Of a DNA stretch of 14,272 nucleotides, positions 14,035-14,272 are shown one piece after another. Made by a program: the position numbers and the translations under genes. Each line of letters begins with the position of its first letter. Position 1 is the first letter of the stretch. This DNA comes from DAOQVB01 sp964400865 (GTDB taxonomy: Bacteria; Patescibacteriota; Microgenomatia; UBA1400; PJMF01): contig CAYNWG010000023.1 in NCBI GenBank assembly GCA_964400865.1, positions 1 through 14,272 of the forward strand. Direction: 5' to 3'. The notes below the pieces were generated by a model. The model made no database searches and was not told the origin of the DNA. It saw nothing but the letters and a program-made list of their open reading frames with translations.

Positions 14035-14272
14035 AGCATCTTTCTTATTTCATCTGCTACAGCTTCAAAACTCAAATATTTATCGTCATAAGCAAAGTGA
14101 AAATCAGCCACATTACTTATCCAAAAGATTCGCGCTTTGGTGTTTTTTGCCAAATATTGAGCAATATTCCAATTGTCTTCCACGTAACAATCTAACTTTA
14201 GTGAATTAATCATTTTCGCTTTAAATTCATGCGGTTGCTCATCAGATTCAGAAATAAAACTTTGTTTAATAA
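14031..14272 (-). CDS. C-terminal end of a probable HAD-type hydrolase, cut by window edge
   Basis: The frame is open from the right edge with no stop, so this is the last ~79 residues of a longer protein. It ends in TGA at 14031-14033, overlapping the epimerase ATG. The segment LDCYVEDNWNIAQYLAK (about 26-42 of the visible part) resembles the last conserved region of HAD phosphatases, where an acidic pair sits in a VEDN or DDN setting followed by a helix that flanks the active site; FWISNVAD then resembles a strand with a turn. An internal ATG at 14211-14213 is unlikely to be the start, because coding continues upstream without interruption. Partnership with the epimerase suggests sugar or sugar-nucleotide metabolism. 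The HAD call rests on this short region only. Confidence 0.55.
   Translation of the reverse strand, partial: IKQSFISESDEQPHEFKAKMINSLKLDCYVEDNWNIAQYLAKNTKARIFWISNVADFHFAYDDKYLSFEAVADEIRKML

Noticed and set aside
14211..14213. ATG as the start of a 60-residue small protein
   Set aside because: The same frame stays open to the window edge, so this is the C-terminal part of a larger gene.
1..14272. Recoded TGA (as in some Patescibacteria) or CRISPR/mobile-element content
   Set aside because: The recognised proteins are full length under the standard code, one gene ends in TGA at a coupled overlap, and no spaced repeats, transposase or integrase are visible.

Overview
The window is a compact, AT-rich bacterial chromosome segment using the standard bacterial code. 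Genes end in TAA, TAG or TGA, and none of the recognised proteins needs a recoded stop. Very short intergenic gaps, a PEGA/SH3 lipoprotein, several divergent GT-C membrane glycosyltransferases and weak Shine-Dalgarno use all resemble Candidate Phyla Radiation (Patescibacteria) genomes, perhaps Microgenomates. That placement is an inference from gene style, not a phylogenetic result. No mobile element, CRISPR array or rRNA is visible.

Left part (1-5393, plus strand): a protein quality-control block. A 211-base leader carries candidate promoters, a palindrome, short repeats and a CIRCE-like operator (HrcA heat-shock site). Full-length clpB follows, then a complete tRNA-Ile(GAT) with encoded CCA, then full-length lon. 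The tRNA lies in the short gap between the two AAA+ genes on the same strand, so lon is probably read through the tRNA. The ClpB disaggregase and the Lon protease would then form a heat-stress locus with a tRNA inside it.

Middle part (5421-12982): an envelope block. A PEGA-PEGA-SH3b lipoprotein (plus strand) runs tail-to-tail into a minus-strand pair of GT-C membrane proteins whose coding regions overlap by 8 bases. The larger of that pair carries a C-terminal PA14-like domain. From a 36-base divergent promoter region a second pair of GT-C proteins runs rightward. All four look like polyprenyl-phosphate-sugar-dependent glycosyltransferases (or mannosyltransferase-like enzymes) that would modify lipids, glycans or proteins on the outer face of the membrane. 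Their donors and acceptors cannot be read from sequence.

Right part (12988-14272, minus strand): an extended short-chain dehydrogenase/epimerase, translationally coupled by a 4-base overlap to an upstream gene cut by the window edge that looks like the C-terminal end of a HAD-type hydrolase. They may supply or remodel a sugar nucleotide for the neighbouring glycosyltransferases.

Most notable signals: the CIRCE-like element before clpB; the tRNA inside the clpB-lon unit; two promoters with the same extended -10 placed exactly 8 bases before the chosen ATG, suggesting leaderless mRNAs; and the GT-C/PA14 fusion. I see no clearly undescribed multi-gene system. The closest candidate is the divergent four-gene GT-C cassette with its flanking lipoprotein and epimerase.
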